From: Cryoendolithus antarcticus
Lineage: Eukaryota > Ascomycota > Dothideomycetes > Cladosporiales > Cladosporiaceae
Length of the DNA: 64,000 bases
Assembly: GCA_002077065.1 (NCBI GenBank)
Contig: NAJO01000061.1
Span: 62,001-126,000 of the forward strand
Direction of reading: 5' to 3'
Every line of letters starts with the position of its first letter. Positions within the stretch are counted from its first letter, which is position 1. Of the stretch, positions 55,101-64,000 are shown one piece after another. Made by a program: the position numbers and the translations under genes. The notes beneath the pieces are model-generated. The model was not told the origin of the DNA. It made no database searches and worked only from the letters and a program-made list of their open reading frames with translations.

Positions 55101-55333
55101 GTGTCGTGATCAACGAGAAGAGCGGGCTTGGGATCGAAGGACTGAACGGCGATGCCATGACTGGCGCGGAGAAGAGTAGTCTTCCTCTCGGTATGGAGGA
55201 CAGCACTGTGTCGTCGACGCCCGACGAAAGCAGATCTGTGGCGCCCAGCTCGATCTTTACAGCGAGCGATCTGGACAGTGCGATACTCACTGAGCAGGAG
55301 AGGGAGGCGATCGCTATGCACGCGCCGAGCTGA
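52147..55333 (+). CDS. Boi1/Boi2-like polarity scaffold (SH3-SAM-PH)
   Basis: Two exons: 52147-52369 and 52431-55333, intron 52370-52430 (GTGAGT...ACAG), phase 1; 1,041 residues. Domains in order: SH3 at about residues 20-75 (LLVVHDFVARSADELSLAKGD...GWFLGRHL), SAM at about 240-305 (WSPERVAEYLEDNGVERSHCDVF), a long disordered Ser/Thr/Pro-rich stretch, and PH at about 755-905 (DYSGWMKKKSGSLMTTWKPRLFVLKGRRLSYYY...). This layout matches yeast Boi1/Boi2, which bind Cdc42, Bem1 and exocyst at growth sites. The PH domain contains an insertion of about 50 residues. The acceptor is CAGTAG, so either AG could be used, adding or removing one valine. Confidence 0.93.
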
Positions 55334-56412
55334 GGGTAAACAAATCTGGAGAGCCCTATACGAGTGAGCGTGGGCAGGCATATGTGCATATGAAGCTGGG
55401 TATGAAGGGTAGCTGCAACATGAAACATAGAGATTGCTACTGCAGGCAAGGATCTGCTGGACACTGCTAGGTGCAGGTGGAAAGCTGTAATCACCTTAAT
55501 GCAAGACCCTTCATCATAGCCACTTCCAGGCGTCTCCTGATTTCATTTCCATTATCAAATGTACGGCAAGGTACGATCTTAGCGGGACGGGACTCGATAC
55601 ACACCTAGACGGTCTCGTCGCACAAAGGCATGACCAGATCCACGCTCCCTAAAGAGGAAGAGACGTTATATGAGCTGCACACTCTACATGCTCACACTTC
55701 ACTTACATTGCCACGCTAACGTACTGCTGTGACGGACCGTACCGAAAAGCACACTAGATTTTGTCTCTGTGGTGCTCTTCTTACATACCCCCTCCACACC
55801 ATCGAACACACGAGCTTTGTCACTTACCACTCGACGCTCGAGCCCGGATCTCCACCTCCATAACTGCATCTGACGGTTTCTCAATTACTTCTATCGCGCC
55901 GTTGGCCGGCTCGGGCTGCCACTGTACCTTTCAACTACCTCACGCTACACTGCAAGCTTGCGCTGCGCAGTGGATCCGTGGCCTCATCGCGTGGAGAGGC
56001 TCAGTGGTGGACTCGGATGGGCAGGTGGATCTGCGCCGCTTTTTTGCGATGTTCCATGGGGTGTTTGAGATCTTCGTCCAGGGGTAGACGAATCGCGAGA
56101 CTCAGGCGTTGCAGGAGGCGGGTATTCCTCCAAAAGGCTCGAGGGGCGCTGAAGAGCCCGAGGGTCCAAGTCTTTGGAGTGTAGCTTTGGAGATGCGGTG
56201 TGCAGCGGTTCGATATTTGACGGCTTTCTTGAGGGTGGGTTGCCTGGATGAGGCTCTGTATGGGTATGATCATTCAGGGTTCGGCAAAGGGGGCAAATTG
56301 GGGCAGTATGGGCATGGTAGAGCGCGGGCTGCGCATGGCAGGTACAGTGTCGCTAATTCAATAGACCATAGTCGTCGGTGTACTTGGCTCAGCCGTAGAG
56401 CCTACAACCGTC
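55334..56412. other. convergent intergenic region, no gene seen
   Basis: About 1.1 kb between the stops of the Boi-like and Nup85 genes. Only short, non-protein-like frames on either strand; no repeat, transposon or RNA gene recognised. Confidence 0.45.
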
Positions 56413-59400
56413 CTACTTCCCGCCCCACACCCTCCCCATCTCCGCCGCAATTCCCAGCCTGACCATAGCGACCACATCCTCCCCTTTGACAGCCACTCCC
56501 CCGGCCCCACTCAGTCCCTTTCGCCAGTCCCAGCCCCTCGCAACCTTCCCTGCAGCATTCTTGTCTGTGCCGCCTAGACTCGAGTCCTGCGAGACCATCA
56601 TGTAGCTTTCCCTCAGCATGTCGTAGCTCCCGTCAAGCCCGGAGTTGGAGGATAGATCGCTGCGGCTCTTGCCTAGTAGGTTCGAGCGGCTGCGTGTCAT
56701 CTTCGCGTTGTTGGGCGTGGTGTAAGCGTCGATAGTGGCTTTTAGCAGCGCTTCGGCGCCAGCTTGGATGCGGGACGGGGAGGAGGTGAAGTCTTCGACG
56801 ACGCGGAGGAGCGTGAAGAGGTGGTCTTGCGTGAAGACCTTGGCATTCCTTTTGCTTTCAGTAGATGCAGAGGATGCGAAGAATGGTAGCGTCTCGGCTA
56901 GGAGGACTAAGATGGCGTCGGTCGAGATGGCGGACTGAACTGAAGGGTCGAAGAGCCCGCCTCGGATGGAGTCTGCTGCGCTTGAGAGTGCTGCGATAAG
57001 TATTGCTGCTGCGGAGCGTTGGCGGGCCTGTGGTCGTGATGACTCTGAGCTGTACTCGGGAGATTTGGGAGGGAGGGAATCGTGGTCTCGGAGTGCGTAG
57101 AAGACACGGAGGGTGGCGTAGCCGCTTAGAGCTTTGGAGAGGAGAGTGGCGGCCGAGGGATCTTGAGCTGCGAGTCGTGAGAGTGCCGGTCGTGGTGGAC
57201 AGAGGAGGCCACTTAGTGTTGAGTCAAGCGTTGCGGGAGATGGTACGGCGGTGCTGTGCAGTAAAGACAGGGAAGAGAGGTGCCAGAGGGTCGAAGTGAG
57301 CTTTCCTGTCGCATGGGCGCGGGCATAGAAGAGCAGGGCAGGGCCGAAGGACTGCGAGGTGGATGCAAGAGTGTCTGCATAGCGCTGAATGAAGTGTTAG
57401 CTATGGCAGTACTAGTATGCTGTACAGTGTTGTATACCTCAGCGATGACTCGCGATTCATCAGCCAGCCCGAGCTCACTGCACAATCCAAGCACCTTTTC
57501 TGCCCTCTCATCGTCCGCAATATCGATCTCGCCCAGTAGTTGACCGATCTTGCGCTGTGCCGTCGCTGTGTCGTCCAGACGTCCGAGTACAGCTACAGCT
57601 AGCTCCCAGCCCTCCTTGACCAGCCCAGCTCTGTTAGTCAGCGTCTCCCTCTCAGCGAGTAGATCAGCATACTCGGTCAAGATTGCATCTCTCGTCACGT
57701 CGCCACTTGGCTGCACAGCACCAGGACCATGACTGAGCACCATCAGATCTTCGCTCATGAAGCCACGCTGTAGCTCTTTACTCCGTGGTCTTGCTTGCGG
57801 TAGCCAGCCACCGAACGCTGCCACTTCCGTCACCGCAGCAGTGATAGTAGTCGACCAAGACCGCATGATCGCGAGCGTCCCTTCGATGTTATCTTCCATC
57901 ACGCATGCAAGTGCCACCAGCACCGGCCGCGTAGTATCGACTTGAAAGACTGGGTCCTCGGGGTCGTCCGTGACGAGCGCCACAGCGTCCGTGAGCCGTC
58001 GGCGATAGGCAGTCAAAGGTGTGACGTCGACTTCACGAGCACGCTGCCCTTGCGCAATACTCTTCCGCATAGCACTGCGACCGAGGGCCGCTGGCGGAGG
58101 ACCCTCTTCCTCGCCATCCCACCATATTGTCAGGTACATACTCGCCTCCAGCCAGTCTTGTGAAGGTAGTATAACCTCGTCGATCTTGCCCATGATCTGG
58201 CCGTACAACGTCTTGAGATTGGTCACGATAGTGAAAGGCACCTTACTCTCAGCTCGTTTGCTCGCTGCACTGAGACTCATGGTGCCACCAAAGTCACCCG
58301 CAGATGCAGCGAATATGTTGTCGCGCTGTGGCGGCTCCGGCTCCTGTCCATCACCTTTCGCGAATTCTTCCAGCTCCCGCACGGCTCGTCCAAGACGTTG
58401 GCGAAATAGCGACCACGCCTGACCCTTGACGTCCCAGTCGCTGTCTGTAAGTGCTGGACATGCCTCAAGTATGGGCGTGCATCGAGCAACCATAAGACGC
58501 GTGTTGTCTAGCTGCTTCCCTCTATAGCCAGGATCTTCTGAACCGTCGTCGAGTGCTGTGACAGCATGTTCCCAGCCTGCGTCCTTGAGAAGACGAATCG
58601 TGCGCTCGAACTTACCGCGCAAAGCCGTCGCGTACACAACATCCCAAAAGCTGTCACTGTCCGAAGGCGCAGGCTGGTGCAGGTGTATGTCGTTGTAGTC
58701 GTCTGGGAACGGATTGTGATGTGTGTTCAGCCAATCCAGTAGTGCGCGTGGTAGCGTGGTTGCATGAGTGGGCGATGCAGGAATCAATGACTTCCTCCCA
58801 TATCTGCTATCCGCGTTCGGGCGATGTGCCTTCGCGGAGTGAGGGTGGTGCAGCTGTAGCATCAGAGAGCCGATGTAGCTCGCGTTCGCCAGCGCCTCAT
58901 CCTTGGCGGGTCCGACTGAAGCCTCTTTCGTTGATGGTGCTGCTGCCGAAACCCATGCGCCGGCTAATGATGAACAGCCCTTCGCCAATGCAGTCTCGAG
59001 CCCATCCTGCGCTCCGGCGTCCTGCATCTGCGATTCTAGCCCACCGATTATCTCCTCACTTGTAATGATAAGCGTGTCTGGCTCGAAGAGTCTGGCTGGG
59101 CGTGCCTGCTTAGCTAGACTCTTTGCAATAGTCGGTATGCTGCTGTCTTGTCTCGGCTGGGGCTTCCCACTTCGGCTCCGCTTCAGCCCTCGCACGCTGC
59201 TGTTCAGTGAGCTTGCCAGGGTACTCCGTCGCATTGCTGGAGCTTTTGACATGAACGTCTCGTCCATGTCAACGTCCGGCTCGGCGTCCTGGCGATCTTC
59301 TCGTAGTGGACTGCTCTCTGGTAGCGCAAAGCTCTTCAGAGGTGTCCCACGACCTCGCGAGAAGGTATTGCCGGGGTTGAATGAGCTTCGCGGTGGAGGT

Positions 59401-59543
59401 CCGAGGGGTGTGGTGGACACATGTGAAGCCCATGCTGGCGGAGGCTGTGATGGTGTCGTAGACTGCGGGTAGAAGGAGGAGTCTTCGGGTCGAGGTGGTG
59501 TGCTGGGGAAGTCGTGGTCTGAGGAGTCAGGGAGGCCGACCAT
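56413..59543 (-). CDS. NUP85: nucleoporin Nup85 (Y-complex)
   Basis: Two exons: 57438-59543 and 56413-57384, intron 57385-57437 (GTATAC...CAG), phase 0, joining DESRVIAE-RYADTLASTSQSFGPALLFYARA. Product 1,025 residues. The start is the ATG at 59543 (MVGLPDSSDHDFPSTPPRPEDSSFY); the upstream frame is probably leader. The first 150 residues are disordered; the rest is alpha-helical, with blocks typical of Nup85/Nup75 (SDSFWDVVYATALRGKFERTIRLLKDAGWEHAV, LTIWWDGEEE, FYALRDHDSLPP near the end). Nup85 is a scaffold of the Nup84/Nup107 Y-complex on the nuclear pore rings. The C-terminal 60 residues have a Ser-rich segment before RGWDWRKGLSG. Head-to-head with Noc2. Confidence 0.85.
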
Positions 59544-59777
59544 TGCGACTGTGTGTATGCTTTGAAGTGTGTATAGCTCGCATACGAATGTTCGATGCAG
59601 TCGCATACAAACGCGCTCCCGTGGACGTGTCACGGCAGGTTAGCCGAGCGTGGAGCGGGAGTGACCGAGCCGAGCAGCTTCACGAACTTTTTGGAAAGAT
59701 CAAAGATTTGGAGGCTCGAAGGAGACGGTGCATGCTGATACTCACTTTGAATAGCACTCCCATTTCTTCTAGTCAAG
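59544..59777. promoter_or_regulatory. shared divergent promoter, NUP85 / NOC2
   Basis: Only 234 bp between the two start codons, so promoter elements must be shared or interleaved. No known ribosome-biogenesis element is recognised. Confidence 0.5.
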
Positions 59778-62012
59778 ATGGGTCAAGCTAAGGCGACCAA
59801 GAAATTCGAGCAGCGCCATCTCAAAGACACACTCGAGCGACGCAATGGGCTGAAGAAGCAGAAGCAGAAGCAGCAGCTCAAGGCCAAGAAGGCGGCGCGG
59901 AGAGTGGAGGAGAACGGCGGCGCGGCGGCTGTTGAGGCTGCTGCAGAATCTGCCAAGCCAAAGGCGAATGGAGATGCGCACGCCTTCCAGTCTATGAGCG
60001 TGGACGACTTCTTCCAGGGCGGTTTCGAGATACCTGAGGCACAGGCGAACGGCAAGAAGAAGCGGAAGCGGGATGAGAAGTATGCGAAGGAGGCAGCAGG
60101 ATCTGGTAGCGAATCAGCGGAGGAGCTCCAAGCAGATTTGGACTCTGGTTCAGACAGTGAGGACGACAACGACCCGGAAGAGCACATGCGCCAGCTAGAA
60201 GCATTGGCCGAGAACGACCCCGACTTCCACAAATACCTGCAAGAGAACGAGCCTGAGCTGCTTGACGTCGATCTTGACATTGGTGATCTGAGTGACGACG
60301 ATGGACCGAAGCGCAAGAAGAGGAAGGCTGGCGACGGCGACTCTGGCCATGAGGGGCTCGAAGGCGACAGTAAGGAGCTCAAGATGGCTGTCGTCAAGAA
60401 GTGGGCAGACGCCATGACTGAGCAGCACTCACTCCGCGCCATGAAAGAGACTGTACTTGCGTTCCGAGTGGCTGCACACGTCTCGGACGATGAGGAGAAG
60501 GACTTCAAGTACTCCATCTTGGACCCGAATGTCTACCACCAGCTCCTCACGATCGCCCTGAAGCATGTGCCAGAGGTCATGCAGTTTCACTTACCGGTTC
60601 AGGAGAGCAAGTCTGGCAAGCTGCACGTCTCCACTGAGGGCAAGAAGTTCAAGACCCTGGCACCCATTCTCCGGTCGCAGATGGCCAGCATCACACATTT
60701 GCTCGACAACCTGACTGACCCTTCGACATTGCGGCTCACCCTGACTTCTACACTTCCGCTTCTGCCGTACTTGCTCTCCTTCAAGAAGATAGTACGCGAT
60801 CTTTCCCGCGCAGTCACGACTGTCTGGTCAACTCCCTCGACCCCAGAGGCGACCCGCATCGCCGCTTTCTTGATCATGCGCCGCCTCACAGTCCTTGGCG
60901 ACCCTGGTATCCGTGAGAATGTCCTCAAAGCAACATACACTGCACTCGTCAAGTCTTCTCGCGCAACAACAGTTCACACACTGGCGGGAGTGAACCTCAT
61001 GAAGAACTCTGGCGCCGAACTCTGGGGCCTAGACCCAAGTGTAGGCTACACCACAGCCTTCACGTTCATCCGCCAGCTTGCCATACACCTCCGCACAAGC
61101 ATTACCCACAACGCGAACGAAGCGTACAAACAAGTCTACAACTGGCAGTACACGCACAGCCTAGACTTCTGGTCGCGTGTGCTCGCAGCCCACGCCTCAG
61201 CTGCCGATTCACCTCTCCGCCCGCTGATCTATCCTCTCGTGCAAGTCACACTAGGCGCTCTACGACTGATCCCAACCGCCACCTACTTTCCACTTCGATT
61301 CGCTCTCATCCGCGCCTTATTACGAATCTCAAACGCAACGCAAACCTACATCCCTCTCGCCGCGGCCCTTTACGAAGTGCTATCTAGCGCCGAGATGCGC
61401 AAAGCCCCCAAGACTTCCACGCTCAAACCGCTGGACTTCACGACCTCGATCAGAGCGCCCAAATCCTACCTCCGAACACGCGTATACCAAGATGGTGTCG
61501 GCGAGCAGGTCGCTGAGTTGCTAGGCGAGTTCTTCGGCCTCTGGGCAAAGTCCATCGCCTTCCCTGAACTCGCACTTCCAGTCATCATCATGCTCAAACG
61601 CTGGCTAAAAGACGCCTCACATCGCACTTCAGGGAACAAGAACCAGAAGTTGAATACATCCATCTCCCTCCTCGTGCAGAAACTCGAGTCGAACTCCAAG
61701 TTCATCGAGGAGAAGCGAGCGAAGGTCGAATTCGCACCTAATAATCGGAGGTGCGTTGAGGGATTTTTGGCGGAGACTGAGTGGGAGAAATCGCCGCTTG
61801 GGGCGTTTTTGGTGGGGCAGAGGAAGGGTCGGGAGCAGAGGGCTAAGGTGCTTGAGGATTCGAGGAGGGTTGAGGAGGCTAAGAGGGTGGCGAGGGAGAA
61901 GGAGGGGAAAGCACCGGCGAGGAGGGAAGAGGAGAGTGAGGGGAGCGAAGAGGAGGGGGACGAGGAAGGGGTGTTGCTTGAGGGTGAGACTACGGATGAG
62001 GATGAGGAGTAG
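59778..62012 (+). CDS. NOC2: nucleolar complex protein 2 (ribosome biogenesis)
   Basis: Single exon, 744 residues. The N-terminal 210 residues are highly charged: Lys-rich (MGQAKATKKFEQRHLKDTLERRNGLKKQKQKQQLKAKK), with an acidic run and a bipartite-type basic patch (PKRKKRKAG). From about residue 215 the Noc2 domain begins (VVKKWADAMTEQHSLRAMKETVLAFRVAAH) and runs through PLIYPLVQVTLGALRLIPTATYFPLRFALIRALLRIS and ALPVIIMLKRWLKDA to about residue 660. The C terminus is acidic (SEGSEEEGDEEGVLL...TTDEDEE). Noc2 pairs with Noc1 and then Noc3 to move pre-60S particles from nucleolus to nucleoplasm. Divergent from NUP85, convergent with the urea transporter. Confidence 0.95.
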   Translation: MGQAKATKKFEQRHLKDTLERRNGLKKQKQKQQLKAKKAARRVEENGGAAAVEAAAESAKPKANGDAHAFQSMSVDDFFQGGFEIPEAQANGKKKRKRDEKYAKEAAGSGSESAEELQADLDSGSDSEDDNDPEEHMRQLEALAENDPDFHKYLQENEPELLDVDLDIGDLSDDDGPKRKKRKAGDGDSGHEGLEGDSKELKMAVVKKWADAMTEQHSLRAMKETVLAFRVAAHVSDDEEKDFKYSILDPNVYHQLLTIALKHVPEVMQFHLPVQESKSGKLHVSTEGKKFKTLAPILRSQMASITHLLDNLTDPSTLRLTLTSTLPLLPYLLSFKKIVRDLSRAVTTVWSTPSTPEATRIAAFLIMRRLTVLGDPGIRENVLKATYTALVKSSRATTVHTLAGVNLMKNSGAELWGLDPSVGYTTAFTFIRQLAIHLRTSITHNANEAYKQVYNWQYTHSLDFWSRVLAAHASAADSPLRPLIYPLVQVTLGALRLIPTATYFPLRFALIRALLRISNATQTYIPLAAALYEVLSSAEMRKAPKTSTLKPLDFTTSIRAPKSYLRTRVYQDGVGEQVAELLGEFFGLWAKSIAFPELALPVIIMLKRWLKDASHRTSGNKNQKLNTSISLLVQKLESNSKFIEEKRAKVEFAPNNRRCVEGFLAETEWEKSPLGAFLVGQRKGREQRAKVLEDSRRVEEAKRVAREKEGKAPARREEESEGSEEEGDEEGVLLEGETTDEDEE

Positions 62013-62274
62013 GAGGTTCGTAGACCGTGATACCTGGCGATTTGTATGATGCAAGTCATGTATAGGATTGCATACGTGGCGTCTAACGTTGTCTGGTGTC
62101 CCAGTAACGAACAGATGGACAGGGTGGGCTGATCTCAGCATCGGCCGTTAAGTTGCATTTCGGTACCAATCAGGGGTATACGATCTAAATCATGCCTCTC
62201 GTGCTCGTTTCCATACTCACCAGCAATCTAACCACCTCACACATTCCCTGCAGCCTTTGACCTCTCCACGATCT

Positions 62275-64000
62275 CTACTGCGACCCCTGATCCACCGCCT
62301 TCTCAGGCGGCGTCTCCAACCCCTTCTTCTCCCTCTCCATCTCCTTCCTATCCTCCGCCTCAGCCGTCTCAGCCAAGGTAGCCCTCCCGTGAGTGACTGG
62401 CTTGCGTTTCCCAGTAACATCCAAGAAGATGGCTTTGAGTGTTCTCGAGCTTGTCTTCCTGCCCTCCCAAAGCGGGTAAATGCCCACGCAGCAGGCTGAG
62501 CAGAAGAGCCAGAGGATTCCGACGCTGACCCAGCCGGTGAAGAATTTCTTGCTGAAGACGTAGGCTGTGCCGTACATCGGCATTGGCCAGAGGATCAGTA
62601 AAGCCAGTGTCAAGAAGACAGTGAGAGACCGGGCGATCTTGGCAGCACGCTGAAGCTTGTGTTGTTCTTCCCGCTCGTCCTCCTCAGAGTGCGCCGAGGC
62701 GCCGGGGACGAGCTCAAGGTCGATGTCTGCGGCTGCTGCGAGGTCGGAGTCGTCCCCCTTGCGAATGGCTTTCATGGAGAGCCAGTTGTATTTGGGTGTG
62801 CGCAGGGCGAAAGTGAGGATGGGCACGAAGATGATTGGCGATAGTAGAGCAACAACATTGCCGGCCAACATGGGATAGCTGCAGTATGATCAGCAGCGTA
62901 CTCGAAGATGGGTCAGGTGAATCACTTACTTCGCGCCAGTAGAGAGGACAGATAGACTGCCTCCTTGCTTCTTGGCCGTCACCAGCCACGCGATTAGAGA
63001 GCAGACGAGCGCCAGTGGTGGCGTGAAGGTTGCTGCAGCCCAGGACTGGCCTGCCCATGTCAAGGTCAAGGAGGAGGGAATGACAGCGCCAGATATTATG
63101 ACACCCATCTGAACAGAAGTCAGCGTCACCGTTTTCTCTCCTTTCCTCCTCCCTTTCTCTCACCATAAGATATAGGTAGCCCATCGATATGCCGGCGTAG
63201 TGCAAACCAGTACTGAATGCAGCCATGATGATCGCGTACACGATGCAAGACGCATGAGACATGTATATTAAGCGTTTACCACTAGCGCCAGAATTGAGGT
63301 AGGCTAGGCAGATGTCAGTCCGGAACAATGACCCATCAGCGCAGGACGAGAAGCCTTACTTTGGTAAATATCGTAGGTCCAGATCGAAGACACAGCAATC
63401 AGCTCAGCCGACATGGCAGACGTGACAGCCATGAAAATCAGAAGTAGCGTTGCCGCTGCACCGCCTTTGCCGAGCAGGGCGACTGCAGCGTTCGGCAGGA
63501 CAAGTCCGGCAGAGACGTCCGCTGCGAGCATGCGATCAGGGAATGTCGGGAAGACCGGATTCGTCTCGAGTGCCAGCGCAGCAAGACCCATGGTCGTAGC
63601 GCAGAGCCAGGGGATGGCGAACCATGAGAGCCCTCCCGCGATGTAGCCTGGAAGCGCGTGGATCGGAGAGGCGGCAATAGCCTTATTGTAGTAGCCATTA
63701 TCCAAGAAGACTGTGCCGAAGTTGCCAACGAGATTGATCACAAAGAAGATAGCCCCCTCCTGAGACCGCATCGTCAAGTAGCTGCCCTCGGCATTCCCGG
63801 CTACTGGATGACGCTCGGCTGCAGCGACGAGGAGATCGTACACAGCTCCTGGGGAGCCTAGAACGTCCGAGGTAGCGTATGTCGTGAAGGCGAACAGGAA
63901 AATGATGATCAGAATCATCACCGTGTGTACGTAGTCGGTCAGGAACGTGGCTTTGATGCCGCCGAACATTGTGTACAACACTACGCCGACTGGGAGGAGG
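62275..64000 (-). CDS. DUR3: urea active transporter DUR3 (SSS family), 5' part beyond the window
   Basis: Partial gene, its 5' end lying past base 64000. Visible exons: 63360-64000, 63164-63303, 62930-63108 and 62275-62878, with introns 63304-63359 (GTAAGG...TAG), 63109-63163 (GTGAGA...CAG) and 62879-62929 (GTAAGT...CAG). All joins keep frame: [44 protein letters not shown]. Family blocks are clear: [76 protein letters not shown]3 imports urea with protons or sodium across the plasma membrane under nitrogen limitation. The cytosolic C-terminal tail is charged and ends VDQGSQ. Confidence 0.93.

Overview
The window is a gene-dense stretch of a filamentous ascomycete nuclear genome (Pezizomycotina; Dothideomycetes is my guess, from overall gene style only). 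The signs are short spliceosomal introns of about 50-80 nt with GTAAGT/GTGAGT donors, single-gene transcription units on both strands, fungal-specific families (group VI Sln1-type histidine kinase, Boi-type SH3-SAM-PH protein, Dal5-type permease, DUR3) and a transposon whose interior looks RIP-mutated. I support 23 protein-coding genes, one of them cut by the right edge, plus one decayed transposon.

Layout. 0-9 kb: lysine 2,3-aminomutase (+), a small unknown gene (-), a cyclophilin-RRM protein of the PPIL4/Cyp6 type (-), an intracellular GH1 beta-glucosidase (-) and a DUF1479 oxygenase (+). 9-16 kb: mitochondrial processing peptidase beta (-) and succinate dehydrogenase anchor subunit (+) share a 258-bp divergent promoter; then a GNAT acetyltransferase (-) and a SYLF-domain protein (+). 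16-30 kb: an FG nucleoporin with a Ran-binding domain (Nup2 type, +), Hrd3/SEL1L (-), an F-box protein (+) and a large orphan membrane protein (-). 30-40 kb: an Artemis/Pso2-type nuclease (-), a DUF155 membrane protein of the Rmd8 type (+) and a Sln1-type hybrid histidine kinase (+).

40-47.5 kb is the accessory-looking part: an FMN-dependent luciferase-like monooxygenase (-) and a Dal5-type permease (+) sit head to head, followed by a Baeyer-Villiger-type flavin monooxygenase (+) and a small four-helix membrane protein (-). I read the first three as a possible uptake-and-oxidation cluster, perhaps for organosulfur or nitrogen compounds. It is followed directly by a complete 1,824-bp Fot1/pogo element (47645-49468) with perfect 47-bp terminal inverted repeats and a TA target duplication. 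The transposase frame of this element is full of stops from C-to-T and G-to-A changes.

50-64 kb returns to housekeeping genes: an SDR dehydrogenase (+), a Boi1/2-like polarity scaffold (+), nucleoporin Nup85 (-) divergent from ribosome-biogenesis factor Noc2 (+), and a urea/H+ symporter DUR3 (-) that runs off the right edge. Exon boundaries below were set by eye from splice consensus and reading-frame continuity. No alignment or database search was run.
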